A DNA stretch of 64,000 bases from Homalodisca vitripennis. Lineage: Eukaryota; Arthropoda; Insecta; Hemiptera; Cicadellidae. Under the pieces are notes generated by a model. That model saw only the letters and a list, made by a program, of their open reading frames with translations. It did not search any database and was not told the origin of the DNA. Positions within the stretch are counted from its first letter, which is position 1, and each line of letters starts with the position of its first letter. The position numbers and the translations under genes are program-made. The DNA is taken from positions 117,506,501-117,570,500 of the forward strand of contig NC_060213.1 of NCBI RefSeq assembly GCF_021130785.1. Reading direction: 5' to 3'. Positions 32,233-44,700 of this stretch are shown here, one piece after another.

Positions 32233-35200
32233 ATGGCGTTTTCCCTGGTGCCTGAACATCTACGCAAGCCCGAGTTGGTTTTTGAGGTCCTGGCGAGAGG
32301 ACAGAAGCCCGAGGGAGATGTGAGGGCAATAAGAGCTCAATTACGGGCTTGTATAGCGTTGGACCGCAGCTGGAATGCAGAGTTCCACATTAATACAGAA
32401 TTTGAGTTTTGTAAAACCCGAATGGAAGAATTAGAAGACGATATTAATTTTGAGTCACTTCCCATGTCCGGGTCAGCAAAGGCTAGATTGGCATCTCAGC
32501 TTTTACATTGGCGTGACAGAATAGTTTTACTTATGTCAGCTCCAAGTTTGGAGTCTGATATTAAAAGTTGGGCTTTTTCGGCCAGTAACAAATTAAAACA
32601 AGCCTTAGATGGTTTGAGTGAGGTGCGCTCGGTGAAAGAGAAGGGGGTACTATTTACCGCTGTCACTCCAACGGAGGTTCCCACTACTATTACTTTTGCT
32701 AACCATCCACCGGCTCTTTCTTTCGAGCCTCCCAGAGTTACTATGTCTCCGATGGGTAGTGGCCCTCCTGAAGCGGCTGGTGAGGCATCATCTATAGTTG
32801 TGCCTTCCTTTTCTAGCTTTGGCAAACTGCCCCATCCTTTGGGGAGTGTTTTACAACACTTCCCCAGAGTTGATGGGCTTGACACTAACTTACTTATCCA
32901 TTTCCTTCTGGAAGTTTTTAAGCTAAGAGAATTTCCTGGTATGACAGATGCCATGCTTATGCAGATTTTAGCGCAGTTTTCCTTAAGGCCGCTTTTTGAT
33001 CGCCTTCTAGACTGCCTTAAGAGAGGTGCCACTTTTGACCAGTTCCACGCCGAGATCTTGGAGTTCTTTGTACCTGCTCGGGTTAGGGATCGTTTGCGGG
33101 TGGAACGCGTTTACCGTCCTCAGGCACCAGACGAGACGTTGAGCCATTTTGTCGGGGAGATACGGGATGTAGCCCGGGTGTTGCGCTTGAGCTTGAGCGA
33201 AACGGAGTTGGTGAGCCTTATTTTGGAGGGCATTAAACCTGAAGAACGCTCCCGTTTGATTTTTTGTAGCCGTCCCGCATCTTTTGCGGATTTGGACCGC
33301 CTCTCCATCATCTCTAGAGGGGTTCAGGATGCGGATGATCAAAGGGAGGCCATGTTGAGGCATCTTCCTCACTTGCCTCCGGGGCCGGTCCATGCTCCGG
33401 TGCAGTCTGAGCCAGCGGCTGCTCCTTCCCGTAGGCAGCCTCCTACCTGTTATGGCTGCAAGCAAGTGGGACATATTAGACCGTTTTGTCCACTTAATAA
33501 AAAAAAACTAGTAAGCTTGCGGACGAGTAAGCCCGACTCGTGCCGTAAAGGTAATTTTGAGGGCAAATATGTACCTAATTTTGATGGTAAAAAGGTAGCT
33601 GGTTTAATACAGAACAGAAAGAAAACAGAAAGAAATAGACTTGGGGACAGTTATCATCGTTGGCCGAGAGGGGAGGTTGCTGCTCTGGCTGCGCAGGGAG
33701 TAAGGGCTGCCCGCTCAACCTGCCCACAACTGGATGTGCTTGTGGGGAATGTGGTGCAGAAGGCCCTGGTTGATTCTGGGTCAGCACGCAGCCTGATTTC
33801 TTTGTCGTTTTTTGAAGATCTAAAATCCTCTGGGCTAATACGGCAGGTTGAGCCTAGTTCACTTATCTGCTGGACTGCTTCACGCACACCTTTACCTATT
33901 ATCTGTAGTGCCCAGATTCACATCAAAATTAATTATTTCTCTTGGGATTGGAGCTTTTTGGTGGCTAAGGACCTGACTTTTCCTTTCATCTTGGGAGCAG
34001 ATTTTATCGGAAAAACTGGCATGATTTTGGATTTGGCCTCCAGTCATGTTTTCTTTGCTTTCGCCAGGCGGGTGCACGTTCCCTTTTCAGATGTCGAGTC
34101 TCGTGGGACTGCTGCCTTAGAGATGGAAGATAAGAGCTTGACTCCTCCTGACCAACTAGGACATCTTACGCCGAAAGAGGCTGAGGACATAAGGCAGATT
34201 TGTTCCAGTTTTCCTGAAGTCCTAACTGACAAACTGGGCACGACCAATCTCTTGGAATACGAGATTCGTCTTACAGACACCCGTCCTGTACGTTCCCATC
34301 CATATAAGCTTGCTCCGCCCAAGATGGAAATTCTGAGAAATATGATTGATGATTTACTTAAGAGTGGGGTAATCGAGCCGTCTTGCTCAAATTTTTCCAG
34401 TCCAGCGTTTCTAGTGCCGAAACCTAATGGGAAGTTCAGATTGGTCCTGGATTATCGAAAGCTCAATGCTCAGATAGAAATTGACTCCGTGCCTCTCCCC
34501 GATTTGCATTCTGCTTTCGACTGGTTTGGTAAGGCCAAGTATTTCTCCATTTTTGATCTTAATCAGGCATACCATCAGATTCCTCTAAAACACGAGTCTC
34601 GACCTCTCACTGCCTTTTGTGTGCCTTGGAATTTGTACCAGTTCACCCGAGTGCCAATGGGCTTGGCTGTGGGGGCCCAAACACTCACCAGACTCCTGGA
34701 TTCTATCTTTCATGATGTCAAATTTAAGTTCGTGTTCAACTATCTGGATGACCTGCTTGTGTACAGTGAGAGTTATGAGGAGCACTTGGCTCATCTAGAG
34801 GAAGTTCTAACTAGGCTGCGAGAGTCTGGCCTTACCGTCAATCCTGAAAAGGTGAGTTTTGCTCAGCCTGAAATATCGTTTCTGGGTCATCTTGTCTCTT
34901 CTCGAGGTGTTGGTATTGATCCAGAGAGAACCCAGGCAATCAGGGAGTTTCCTCCTCCTAAGGATGCCAAGGGGATTGCCCGTTTTGTGGGAATGATACA
35001 TTTTTATCGTCGTTTCATCCCCAATGTTGCTGAGGTGGCGGCCCCTCTGAACTCTCTTAGGAAAAAGGGTGCCAAGTTTGAGTGGGGTGAAGCGCAACAG
35101 ACTGCTTTTGAGCAGCTGAAAGAAGCAGTGATGCAGCCTCCAGTCTTGGCTATGCCTGATTTCAGTCGTAAGTTCGTCTTGCAAACTGATGCTTCCTCCT

Positions 35201-36822
35201 TAGCCGTTGCTGCTGTTTTATCGCAAGAAGTAGATGGTATCCGGCAGCCCATAGCTTATGCTTCACGCACGTTAACCCCTTGTGAGAAGAAGAGTTGTTC
35301 TGTTTATGAGCTGGAATGTTTGGCTGTCGTGTTTGGAATTAACAAGTTCAGGCGTTACCTAGAACATAAAGAATTTTTGTTGGAAACCGACAACCAGGCA
35401 CTTTCTTGGCTCCTTGCCCACCCCCGTCAGCTCGGGAAGATTGGTCGCTGGGTAGTCCAAATTTCTGCCCTTAAGTTCACAGTGCAGCACGTGCGAGGCA
35501 CCCAAAATATCATAGCGGACACTCTGTCACGCATGTATCACTTACCCAACGACCACCAGAATTTATCAGAGCCGCCATGTTGTGGCGTGCTCCTAGACTT
35601 TCCTCTGGCATTTTCGGACATTGTTCCACACCAACTTAAGGATCCCGAGCTGACTGCTATCATCAATGAGCTTAAAAACGGAGGTGCCCACCCTCCTTAT
35701 TTTCTGTACCGAGGTGCTCTATGCTGCCGTGACAAGCAGCGGAGAAAACCTAAGTTAGTGCTGCCAAGCTTTCTTGTACCGATGGTCTTTTAGTATTTTC
35801 ATTCTTCTCCTGTGGACGGACATCTAGGAATTCATAAGACCATCGCGAAGATTAGGGATCAGTTCATCTGGAAAGGTATGGACCGGGATATTGCAGCTCG
35901 AGTACGTTCTTGTGAACTGTGCTCGCTAAGCAAACCCGCTCAAAATACCAAGTTGGGTCTTTTGTCATCTGAGGTGGCGGAAAAACCTTTGGAGAAGGTT
36001 TTCATTGACTATGTTGGGCCTCTCCCGCGTAGCAAGTCCGGAAATAAGTTCCTACTTGTTTGTGTGGATGCCTTCTCCAAGTTTGTTTGGTTGTTCCCAT
36101 TGCGGAGTGCTACCGCGCAGCTCACGGTGCAAGCACTTCGTAACCTTTTTTTTCAACACTTTGGAATCCCCGGCACCTTAGTTTCCGATAATGGTTCACA
36201 GTTTGTCTCCAATATCTTTAAAAGAATGTGCTTTGGGCACGGAATCCGCCATGTGACTACTTCCCCTTTCTATCCTCAGCCTTCTCACGCCGAACGGTTT
36301 AATCGCAATCTTCGATCTGCTCTCATTGCCTTTCATGCGGAAAATCAGACCACCTGGGATCAACAACTACCTTGGATCCAATTTGCCTTTAATACGGCCC
36401 AGCATGAAAGTCACAAGGCGGTACCTTTCGAGTTATTATTTGGCTTTCCGCCAAACAACCCTTTGGCGAACCTTTGGAAAATTAGCGATCTTCTGCCACC
36501 TCCTGGTACTCCCAATGTGAAAGCCACTTGGGAGGCAGCCAGGCGGAATCTCATTCGGGCTAGGGAGTTAGTAAGGAGGAAGTACAACCGAGGTCGTATT
36601 GCCAATCCCTTCCAGGTGGGGGATCTAGTTTACTGCAAGGCTCACTCAGTCAGTTCGGCTGTGGATAAAAGAGCTGCTAAACTTTGCTACAGGTGGACTG
36701 GTCCCCACCGCATCTTGAAGTTTCTGACTCCGGTGACTGCCCGACTGGGAGATCCTCAGTCCGGGAAGATTTTCAGAAAGGCGCACATATCCCATCTGAA
36801 GCCTTGCCGGAGTCATCCGTGA
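32233..36822 (+). pseudogene. Gypsy gag-pol polyprotein, interrupted by one TAG
   Basis: Gag, protease, reverse transcriptase, RNase H and integrase lie in one frame from the ATG at 32233 to the TGA at 36820, 1,529 codons, with no frameshift between gag and pol. In order: Gag; CCHC zinc knuckle CYGCKQVGHIRPFC (~residue 406); protease LVDSGSA (~514); RT with YLDD (~837); RNase H TDAS (~985); integrase H-x3-H and CELC zinc-binding region; catalytic Asp in FIDYVGPL (~1259), Asp in SDNGSQF (~1319) and Glu in HAERF (~1354). A single in-frame TAG at 35791-35793 falls just before the integrase zinc-binding region and would yield a product lacking integrase. There is no chromodomain I can recognise and no env. 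Confidence 0.92.
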
Positions 36823-37084
36823 TTTCTCTTTAGTCGGTGCGGGAGGGTTTTAGGTCCAGAGGCCTGATCTACCTCTGCTCCTTCTTCCTGATCAAGGTTC
36901 CTGTTTTCTTCTTTTGTACCCACGCAACTCTTGGAGGGATTTCTTGCCTCCAACTGGATTTTCTTGGTTTTCCCTTCTGCAGACTTCAGGGTTTCCGGTT
37001 TATAATTCTTCAACCATTGGGGGGAGAGGCATTTCGTTTGGTTCTTCATTTTGAAGAAATTAAAAGAGGGGAGTTCCTCCTTTT

Positions 37085-37094
37085 GGGGGGGGAG
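37085..37094 (+). other. Polypurine tract of the gypsy element
   Basis: GGGGGGGGAG immediately upstream of the 3' LTR, the expected place for the plus-strand primer; the stretch before it is T-rich. Confidence 0.65.
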
Positions 37095-37096
37095 TC

Positions 37097-38005
37097 TGAG
37101 CCGGTTCAATACCTATATCTCCCCGGCTCATGTGTGTTTTATATAGTGTATGTGTGTGTGTGGTTTATTGGCTGCAGAGGCCACTGACCATTTGAAGGCG
37201 TTTGGCCTTTCCGGGAGGGTGGCGTCAAGAGTCCGAACCGTGGTGTACAAGTTAGGAGTAGCTCCAGATTGAAAATTTTGTTTATTTAAGTTGTTTTGTT
37301 AGTTTTACTGAGCTGTTTTCCTTCTGACATGTGCGGCTAAGTTTACGGCCCCTCACTGATGAGGTCCAAGAGATGAGTTGATTTTCTCCTGTCATCTCTC
37401 CATCATGCGTGGTCCCAGAGAACCTTCGCTTTTGCGCTCTGCTGAAGGACGGCCACCATGATGGACAATATCTTCTAGTCAACATCTGTGATACCCTGCT
37501 CATATTCTTTATTTATTTGTTATTGTTATTGTTGCCATTTATATAGTTTATATTTTGTTATTTAATTTTAAGTTAGTTTTAGATATTATTTCTTGGATTT
37601 CATTAGGAGCCCGCCCTTAGCCGAAGGATACCGGGTGGAATTGGCATTTCTTGTTTCAAATTATGGCTTTTCTAATTTTTTGTATGCAGGTGCACCTGAC
37701 AAGGATTGTTTGAGGTATATACTACTGCAGGCACCTTTTTTTTATTATTTTTTTATTTTTATTTTATAGCCTATATATTTATATTGACAGGAAGGTTCAT
37801 TTTGGTGTGAAATTTGTTGAAAAATTTTGTTTTTCTCTCGCTGGATAGGCCTATGTTATGTCATAGTAAATGAACCTGAGTATACTGACCACGGTGTTCT
37901 TTATTTTACCTAGTTTAGTTTTGATCCGGCTTCCCGTTCGCCACCATGGGGGCGCGCTTCCCTGATGGTTTGCTGTGGGTGTGCGAGCGGCGATGTTCGG
38001 TTTCA
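37097..38005 (+). repeat. 3' LTR of the gypsy element
   Basis: 909 bp, TGAGCCGG to GGTTTCA, aligned with the 5' LTR over its whole length. Followed by the ACAC target duplication and then host sequence 520 bp from the copy B stop codon. Confidence 0.93.
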
Positions 38006-38528
38006 ACACTTCCTTTCTCTAAACAATTCCAAGTATAAATATATTACTCTATGTTTTTCGAGCTGACAATATAACACTTAAAATCAATGTAACCAGAGTA
38101 ATATTTTTGATAAATATAAATCTAGACTTCCAAAAAAACTATGGTTAACATGTTCAACAACAATTTAGAGGTAGCAGATATTTGTTTCACAGCAAATTTC
38201 AACTCTCTAAGCCAACTCGTTCGACAAAATTGCGCACAGACACACGGAAATCGAAAATCATTCATCAGGAACTGGTAGTAGTAGAGGCTTCGCTAAATAT
38301 TCAAGCAGTAAGTATTTTAAAATAATATACACTTTACGTTCTATGTGAAATGAACGCCAGCAGTATATCATATGTTTCAGTTACCTTCATACCGTGTTCA
38401 GAAGTTCAGAACAGATATTGATATTCCAAATTATAGTATTGTGGTATTTAGACCTTTGTGGATCTAAGGAATCTCACAAGCTCATTAACTTATTTTGTTT
38501 AATCACAGCCAAAATTATTTGAAACTAT

Positions 38529-38762
38529 TTATGCTCCATTCAGTAATTTTTGTGTTACAGTTTTGTTTGTTGTTCTCCTAGAATCAGATTGTTCTAACTT
38601 CTCCTGTTGTCGTTTCTTCACTTTCCACTCTTGAGGATCTTTCTTCTGGAGTTCCCGGATTGTGGGGAGTGCCCATCTCAACCACAGAAGACCGAACACC
38701 GTACAAGCTGCTATTAGCACGTAGTAGCCATCAACATGAGTCAAACATTCCCCTGCACATTC
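38529..38762 (-). CDS. SLC33A1: Copy B exon 11 (terminal)
   Basis: 234 bp including the TAA at 38529-38531; acceptor gttccag. Encodes ECAGECLTHVDGYYV, the last membrane segment (IAACTVFGLLWLRWALPT) and a basic hydrophilic tail. HVDGYYV corresponds to ALDGYYV of the human protein. An ATTAAA-type polyadenylation signal (minus strand) lies near 38500, a weak match. Confidence 0.88.
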   Translation of the reverse strand, partial: ECAGECLTHVDGYYVLIAACTVFGLLWLRWALPTIRELQKKDPQEWKVKKRQQEKLEQSDSRRTTNKTVTQKLLNGA

Positions 38763-41700
38763 CTGGAACAGTTAGCAAATATTAGCCATCAACCTAGTCA
38801 TCAATAAATTCACACAAGTAATATTCCAGATTAATACAATACATTTTGTTACTACAAGCATAATGAAGGAAAAAGACAGTGTCCGTTGTATAAGAATACA
38901 CCTACCTAATCAAACTAGTTTTCCGTTAAATCGATAGAGGATCGCCATACAAGATATAAAAGTCACGTCAGTTTTCTTTACGTTTAACACCCAGAGTTTG
39001 AGAGTTAAGGGTTAAAGTCCATGATCATTGTTTTTAACTTTTTTTCTTATGCCCAGTAGTAAATATATAATATAAGTTTCATCCCTTGAATTAAATGTAT
39101 CCTCTCATTTTAAAACTTGTCATATTTTGACTAAATATTTTTAATCATGAAAGATATATATGACATGTATTCCTTTTTATTTTCAAACCATGTAAAAAGT
39201 CTTACAGTTTTGGAATTTACCACCTATACTCACTGCTTGTGCACCTAAATACAAACCACAATCGTTCGAGTACGCAAAGAAATTTACTGAAGTCAATGCA
39301 ATGGAAATTACCTCGGCTAATTCTTTGGTAGCACAAGTATTTTCGCTGTCTGTGGAACAACTCTTGAATGTGAGAGGGTCCACCAACAGAAGCACCAGAG
39401 AGTTCGGCCAGGAATACCCCACAATGTTGAGAGTGTTCATGAGAGTCATGTAGGTGCCGCCCACCGCAGGATCACTGGAACGAGCGAAGAACGCAGACTT
39501 GGCCGCAAACATGGAATATTGTGACACCTGTGTATTAAATAATCTGTAAACATGAATATTGTGACACCTGCGTATTAAATCATCTGTAAACATGGAATAC
39601 TAACACCTGTGCATTAAATAATCTGTAAACGTGGAATATTGTGACACATGCGTATTAAATAATCTGTAAACATGGAATACTAACACCTGTGCATTAAATA
39701 ATCTGTAAACATGAATATTGTGACACCTGCGTATTAAATAATCTGTAAACATGGAATACTGCCACCTGTGTATTAAATAATCTGTAAACATGGAATATTG
39801 TAACACCTGTGTATTAAATAATCTGTCAAGAAGTATAATTATAAAAAACACATTCATGTTTTCTAATCTGGTCTCTGAACCCTCGTTTTGTATAAGTACT
39901 AGTCTAGTAAGCATAAGAAATTTCGTTTGAAAATTCGCCAATGTTATCCTTTATAAAAATATATGTATACTAAAACCATTGAAATTGATAATACATACGA
40001 GATTAAAACGTACATTAAAACCAGATTATATTTTTTATTTATTATATTTTGTGAAGACCAAAATTCACTTATGCTGATGCATTAGTTATGCACTACACTG
40101 ATCGCATTTCGTGTATGTAAAAATGGAGGAAGTCTTAAGTTTCCTACAGTAAGACAGTGGAATCCATATTAAACCATAGTATATATGTTTAATGAGACAA
40201 CTTAGAAGTTATGACCTCTTAACGGATTCACATAAAACAACAGTGTCGTCTAGTAGTGTTGGTTGTATTTAGGCCTAGATACGAAAGTAGTAAAAGGTTA
40301 TGTTGTGATTAGGTTAGTTTTTCTTCATTTATAACATTGATGGAAGTAATTTGTAACTTTTTTGAATATAGGAGTATTTATTACTGAAAGTTTATAGGGT
40401 CTGATCATGAAAGCATCCCACGATCAGTGTAAGCTAGTTTAAACCAGAGAGAGAGAGAGTGAGCAAGTAAGTATTGTAAACCCAACGAACCAAAACTTCA
40501 TACTAGTATAAGAATTATTTAAATAAACATAATTAAGACTTTCGATAAAATGTTATAAATTAGCAAAATATACACAATAATAACTTCCCCTTTGTAACTA
40601 ACTTCCCTCTAATTTTTTTATCAGAATATAACCAAGTGTGTTCACTATAATGCACAAAACGTACCATTTTCCAGACTTTTTCAATCAACCAGTGATAAAA
40701 AAAATCAACAACACAACAATTATTTTTTTTGCCACTAAACCAAGGAAAATATCCAACAAACCCTGAGACTAAAAATTATATAAGGAGAATTACATGTATA
40801 CTTCCGTAGATCAATATCAGTAGAGCATAGAAGTAGAGAGGAATCTCGTTCGTCCGTATCATGAATGGAGAAGCCCATATGTAGACAGGCGCGAACAAAC
40901 TGATTACCATTCTAAAAAAAAAAAACAACAAACTGTTATTGGCTGGGCATAAGCGAAATATATCACTCGCTAAGTTTCTAAATTTCATTTGTGTCTGTCT
41001 GGTAAATACCAAAAAAATTAACTAACCTCTAAACTTGAAATGTTGAATGAACCTTCGTATGTATATAAGAAACATCTATTTCGATAATAATCGCTGTCAG
41101 CCAATGGAATTTGGCTAAGCATTAGCGAACATTTAAAATTGGTCTTATAGGTAACCATGATAGTATTGATATAATCATAGAAAAAACAAATTTATAAACA
41201 GATTTGGAAGCATTCATTCGACATTTTAACAGGTTTATTTGGTGAATTGGTTAGTAAAACCTTCGTTACATTTCATGCAGTCAATCGGGTTTGTTATTTT
41301 TTTAATGGACAGGAATAGGGCATACCATATGTCGCGCAACAGGCTTAGCTGAGATTTAATGCAAAATGTCATTACTCACAGATGGAAAGACAGAAAATTA
41401 AATGAAAAATAAATTACGTTCACAGTAACAAAATATAAATCCCAGCAAACTGAGTGACGGGCTTCATCGACGCTCAGCAAATTCCAAAGTGGAAATGCAC
41501 CAAGACAGGATTCAGTCTTGTCTACTGTATGTAGAAAAGAAGTTCCTTGCAAAATTTAAAGTCAGTAGATATGCAATCTTTTTCGAGATATCTTGCCGCA
41601 TAGGTCTATTACATTCACATTTTTTGCTCATAAATTAGGTATCATATTTTTTTGGTAGTGAAAAGTACAAATTTTATCCTACAGTAAATGTTTACACACG

Positions 41701-44700
41701 GTACAATCGATAACTCATTCTTCCTTTACACTCAGTAATCCAGTAATAACATTGACCGTTTTATCTGATTAAATAAAAAGATTAAATATTCACATTAATT
41801 TTATTGTTAATTTTAGTAACATGTAAAGCTTAGTTCCAGCATTGGTTACCCCACATTGGGTTTCATTACATATTAAATTAAATTATAAAATTTTACTCGC
41901 CAAATCACCATAAAATTGTGTTGTAGGCTACGTGTTCGAATAGTTAGGCTACATTTGTTAAAATTTTACGTGTTAAAATCTCATATCGTTTTACTATGTT
42001 TATAATTTTATTTTTTGTGCTTATTCTCGTTGCCCGCGTGACTACCCATAAGATCAATGTAAAATTGTTCAGTAATACTTAATTCGATCCCAGCTTTTGG
42101 CATCGCTGCGATTGGTTAGCCAGCTCCACATTCATACCCATGATGATAGAGTCACAATGCGAAAAATGTAAGTTGGGTGATTATTGGAGCAAAGTGTAAT
42201 TATTTTCAAACTGCTTTCTTAATTTCTACACAAAAATTACTGTACCTGAATCGGTAGATCTTCATGAACGTATTCATCGGTTCTTCGCCCGTCAAGCGCT
42301 TGCTGAAGATAAGAAGAAGCGAGAGTTTCACCGGGATGATGACCGTTGTGACTAACGCAAACTTTTCCCGAGCTAACCCCACTCTCAACAGCTTGAGCCA
42401 AGAGATGGAATCACAGGCACTGAAACTGATCTAACAAACGCATTTAGTAAATACCAATTGAATTGATTTAAAATTAGACACTAATTTCAAATGTAGTATT
42501 GAAATAAAATAAGGATTACTTGAATCTGGAGCTTTCTTTTAGAAAAATAATACGTTATCGGTTCATTTTATTCACTAAATCTGAAAAAATGCCAGACGCA
42601 CTATATTCATGAAGCTTATATTCAATAAATAGCTTATATTCATGAGCTTTGGGTAGGGCTTTTCTAAATTATTTAAGAATTGTGTGGTTTCATTTAGACC
42701 AGGAGGTGAAAGCCAATTTGTACTTAAAACATTACGTTTGACAATATTTTGCATTTTTAAAGCTAAAAAATCAAAGATTTTGAATAATGTTAAAAAATAT
42801 TGTTAAATTAACAACAATAATAATTATAATAAAGTGTAAAAAATAATGAATAAATGTATAATAAATGAATATTTATCTGTATGTCCTTTATAAACTCAGA
42901 AATTATTTGACCGATCATGATGAAAATATTTATGTTTATTTATTTTTCCACGTAGAAGGTTTATATGCTACGCTCATTGATGTAACTCGCCACCAGGCGG
43001 CGCTGCAAAATATAGTTATCAAAGCGACTGCACATGATAAACTGCAATTACGAGACAAATACAAATATATTTAATAGCCAAATACTATTTGAAGGCGCTA
43101 AGCTTCTATGTATATTTGAATTTTATATTAATTTCTAGTTGAGGTGTTAGACCGCTTTATAATAAGGTACTTGTACAGTGGCTATAAACACACACTTTTA
43201 ACAGATTTTCATGATCGTGGTTACAAAGTAAACTCTACATCGATGTTGGAAATATAATTCACTTGAACCAGAATTGCTCAAACACCGGCAAAGCTTACGA
43301 AAAGCATGCGAAGCCGCAGGAAACGGCTAGTGTAAAGTACATGACTAAACAAAGATAATATAACTGTAAATCCAGAAGTGGTGGGGAAACAGTTTCAGAC
43401 TCGACTGCTGACTAACACATTAGTGCATAAGATATGTTGTATTCATTAAATATATGCTAATTAGAAACAAAAAACATAATAAATAAAAAATATGTAAAAC
43501 ATACCCAATCATAAACTTATTTATTCATTAACTAATTATACACTAAATTAATCAAATATGTATTTGAGTAATATCTTGATACAAATCAGAAAAATAGATT
43601 ACTTAGAAACACAGAAAGAATAATAAATAATTGTCAATAATAAACTTACGTACTTAGAGGGTCGAATATAACAGACGCTTTGCATTTCTAGTACTTTATT
43701 TTCTGGTGTTTTTACACTTTTATTATAGACTAAAATACTCAAATATATTTGAGTATTTTTTTTTTTTTTATTTAGACTCTTAGTAAGCTACAAACTCCTA
43801 AAATTCTGTTTCACTGATATTGGCACTGTATAAAGAACTTTGGATGAATCACTGGACATTTTTAGATCTAATTATAGAAAATGTATTTTATAACAATATA
43901 TATAGGCTCGGCTTTTCACGGACATTCTGCACAATATCTTTCGGTGGCAATGGTTGCATGTGAGTGACCGATTTAATAATAGTGCACTCCATGTACCATG
44001 TGCTCACTGACTTTAATAATCTGTGGGAGAACCAGAAATACAAAATATAAAACTCTTGCCTAAAAATACGCCGTATTTGATTAATCGAACGTATAACTGA
44101 GGGCATGTAATAGAAACGTCATTGGTTCTGTTGTGTGAGTGATCGACCGCTATTTTCAACCCTCACAATAGATATGAAGCTCTCAGTTGGTCTAAGCTCT
44201 TATCAACACTTTTCTATCACTTCCCAATTTGTATTTCATTAAACATTCTTGACATCCACAAGATGATAAGAAATTTTAGTACTCTTCTTTGTTCTGCGTC
44301 TATGTGCTTCCTTGACGATGTTAACTTGGAGGCGTTTATCCATTGTATTTGAACCGCTGAAGACTGGCTAGTCCTAAGGCTTCAACAGAAAAAGAAATGG
44401 GCAGAATGTCCCAATCAAGCAGTTTGCGGCAGACTTGGCAGCGCTGGAAAGGCACTTCAACGCTCTCTCTGGGCGGTGATCGGAACTTTGAGAGCAATAA
44501 CAGTTTGCATAGACCGTATTGTTGAGCAGTGGCGCTAGAGCGGTGAACTGTGATGCTATTTCAATAACTGCTACAAGCAGTATTATCAATGAAAAGTAAA
44601 ATCACCTACCTACGATTAATAAATTATTTCGCTACATTATGTTAGTTTTAAGGTAGCCTACAAATAATACTGTGTAATATAGAAGCAAATAAATAAAATA

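Larger units (their letters stand above)
31077..38005 (+). mobile_element. Ty3/gypsy LTR retrotransposon, complete and young
   Basis: 6,929-bp element between copy A (downstream) and copy B (upstream). It has two near-identical LTRs, a primer binding site, one long gag-pol frame, a G-rich polypurine tract and no env. The 4-bp direct repeats ACAC flank it at 31073-31076 and 38006-38009. By eye the LTRs differ by about one substitution and a few small indels, so insertion was recent. Orientation is plus, opposite to both host genes. Confidence 0.95.

Noticed and set aside
32496..35252. Several minus-strand frames inside the gypsy gag-pol region
   Set aside because: They are antisense shadows of the polyprotein frame, without independent motifs.
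36837..37187. 116-codon open frame between gag-pol and the 3' LTR of the gypsy element
   Set aside because: It runs across the polypurine tract into the LTR and has no signal for an envelope or other known gene; the region is 3' non-coding.
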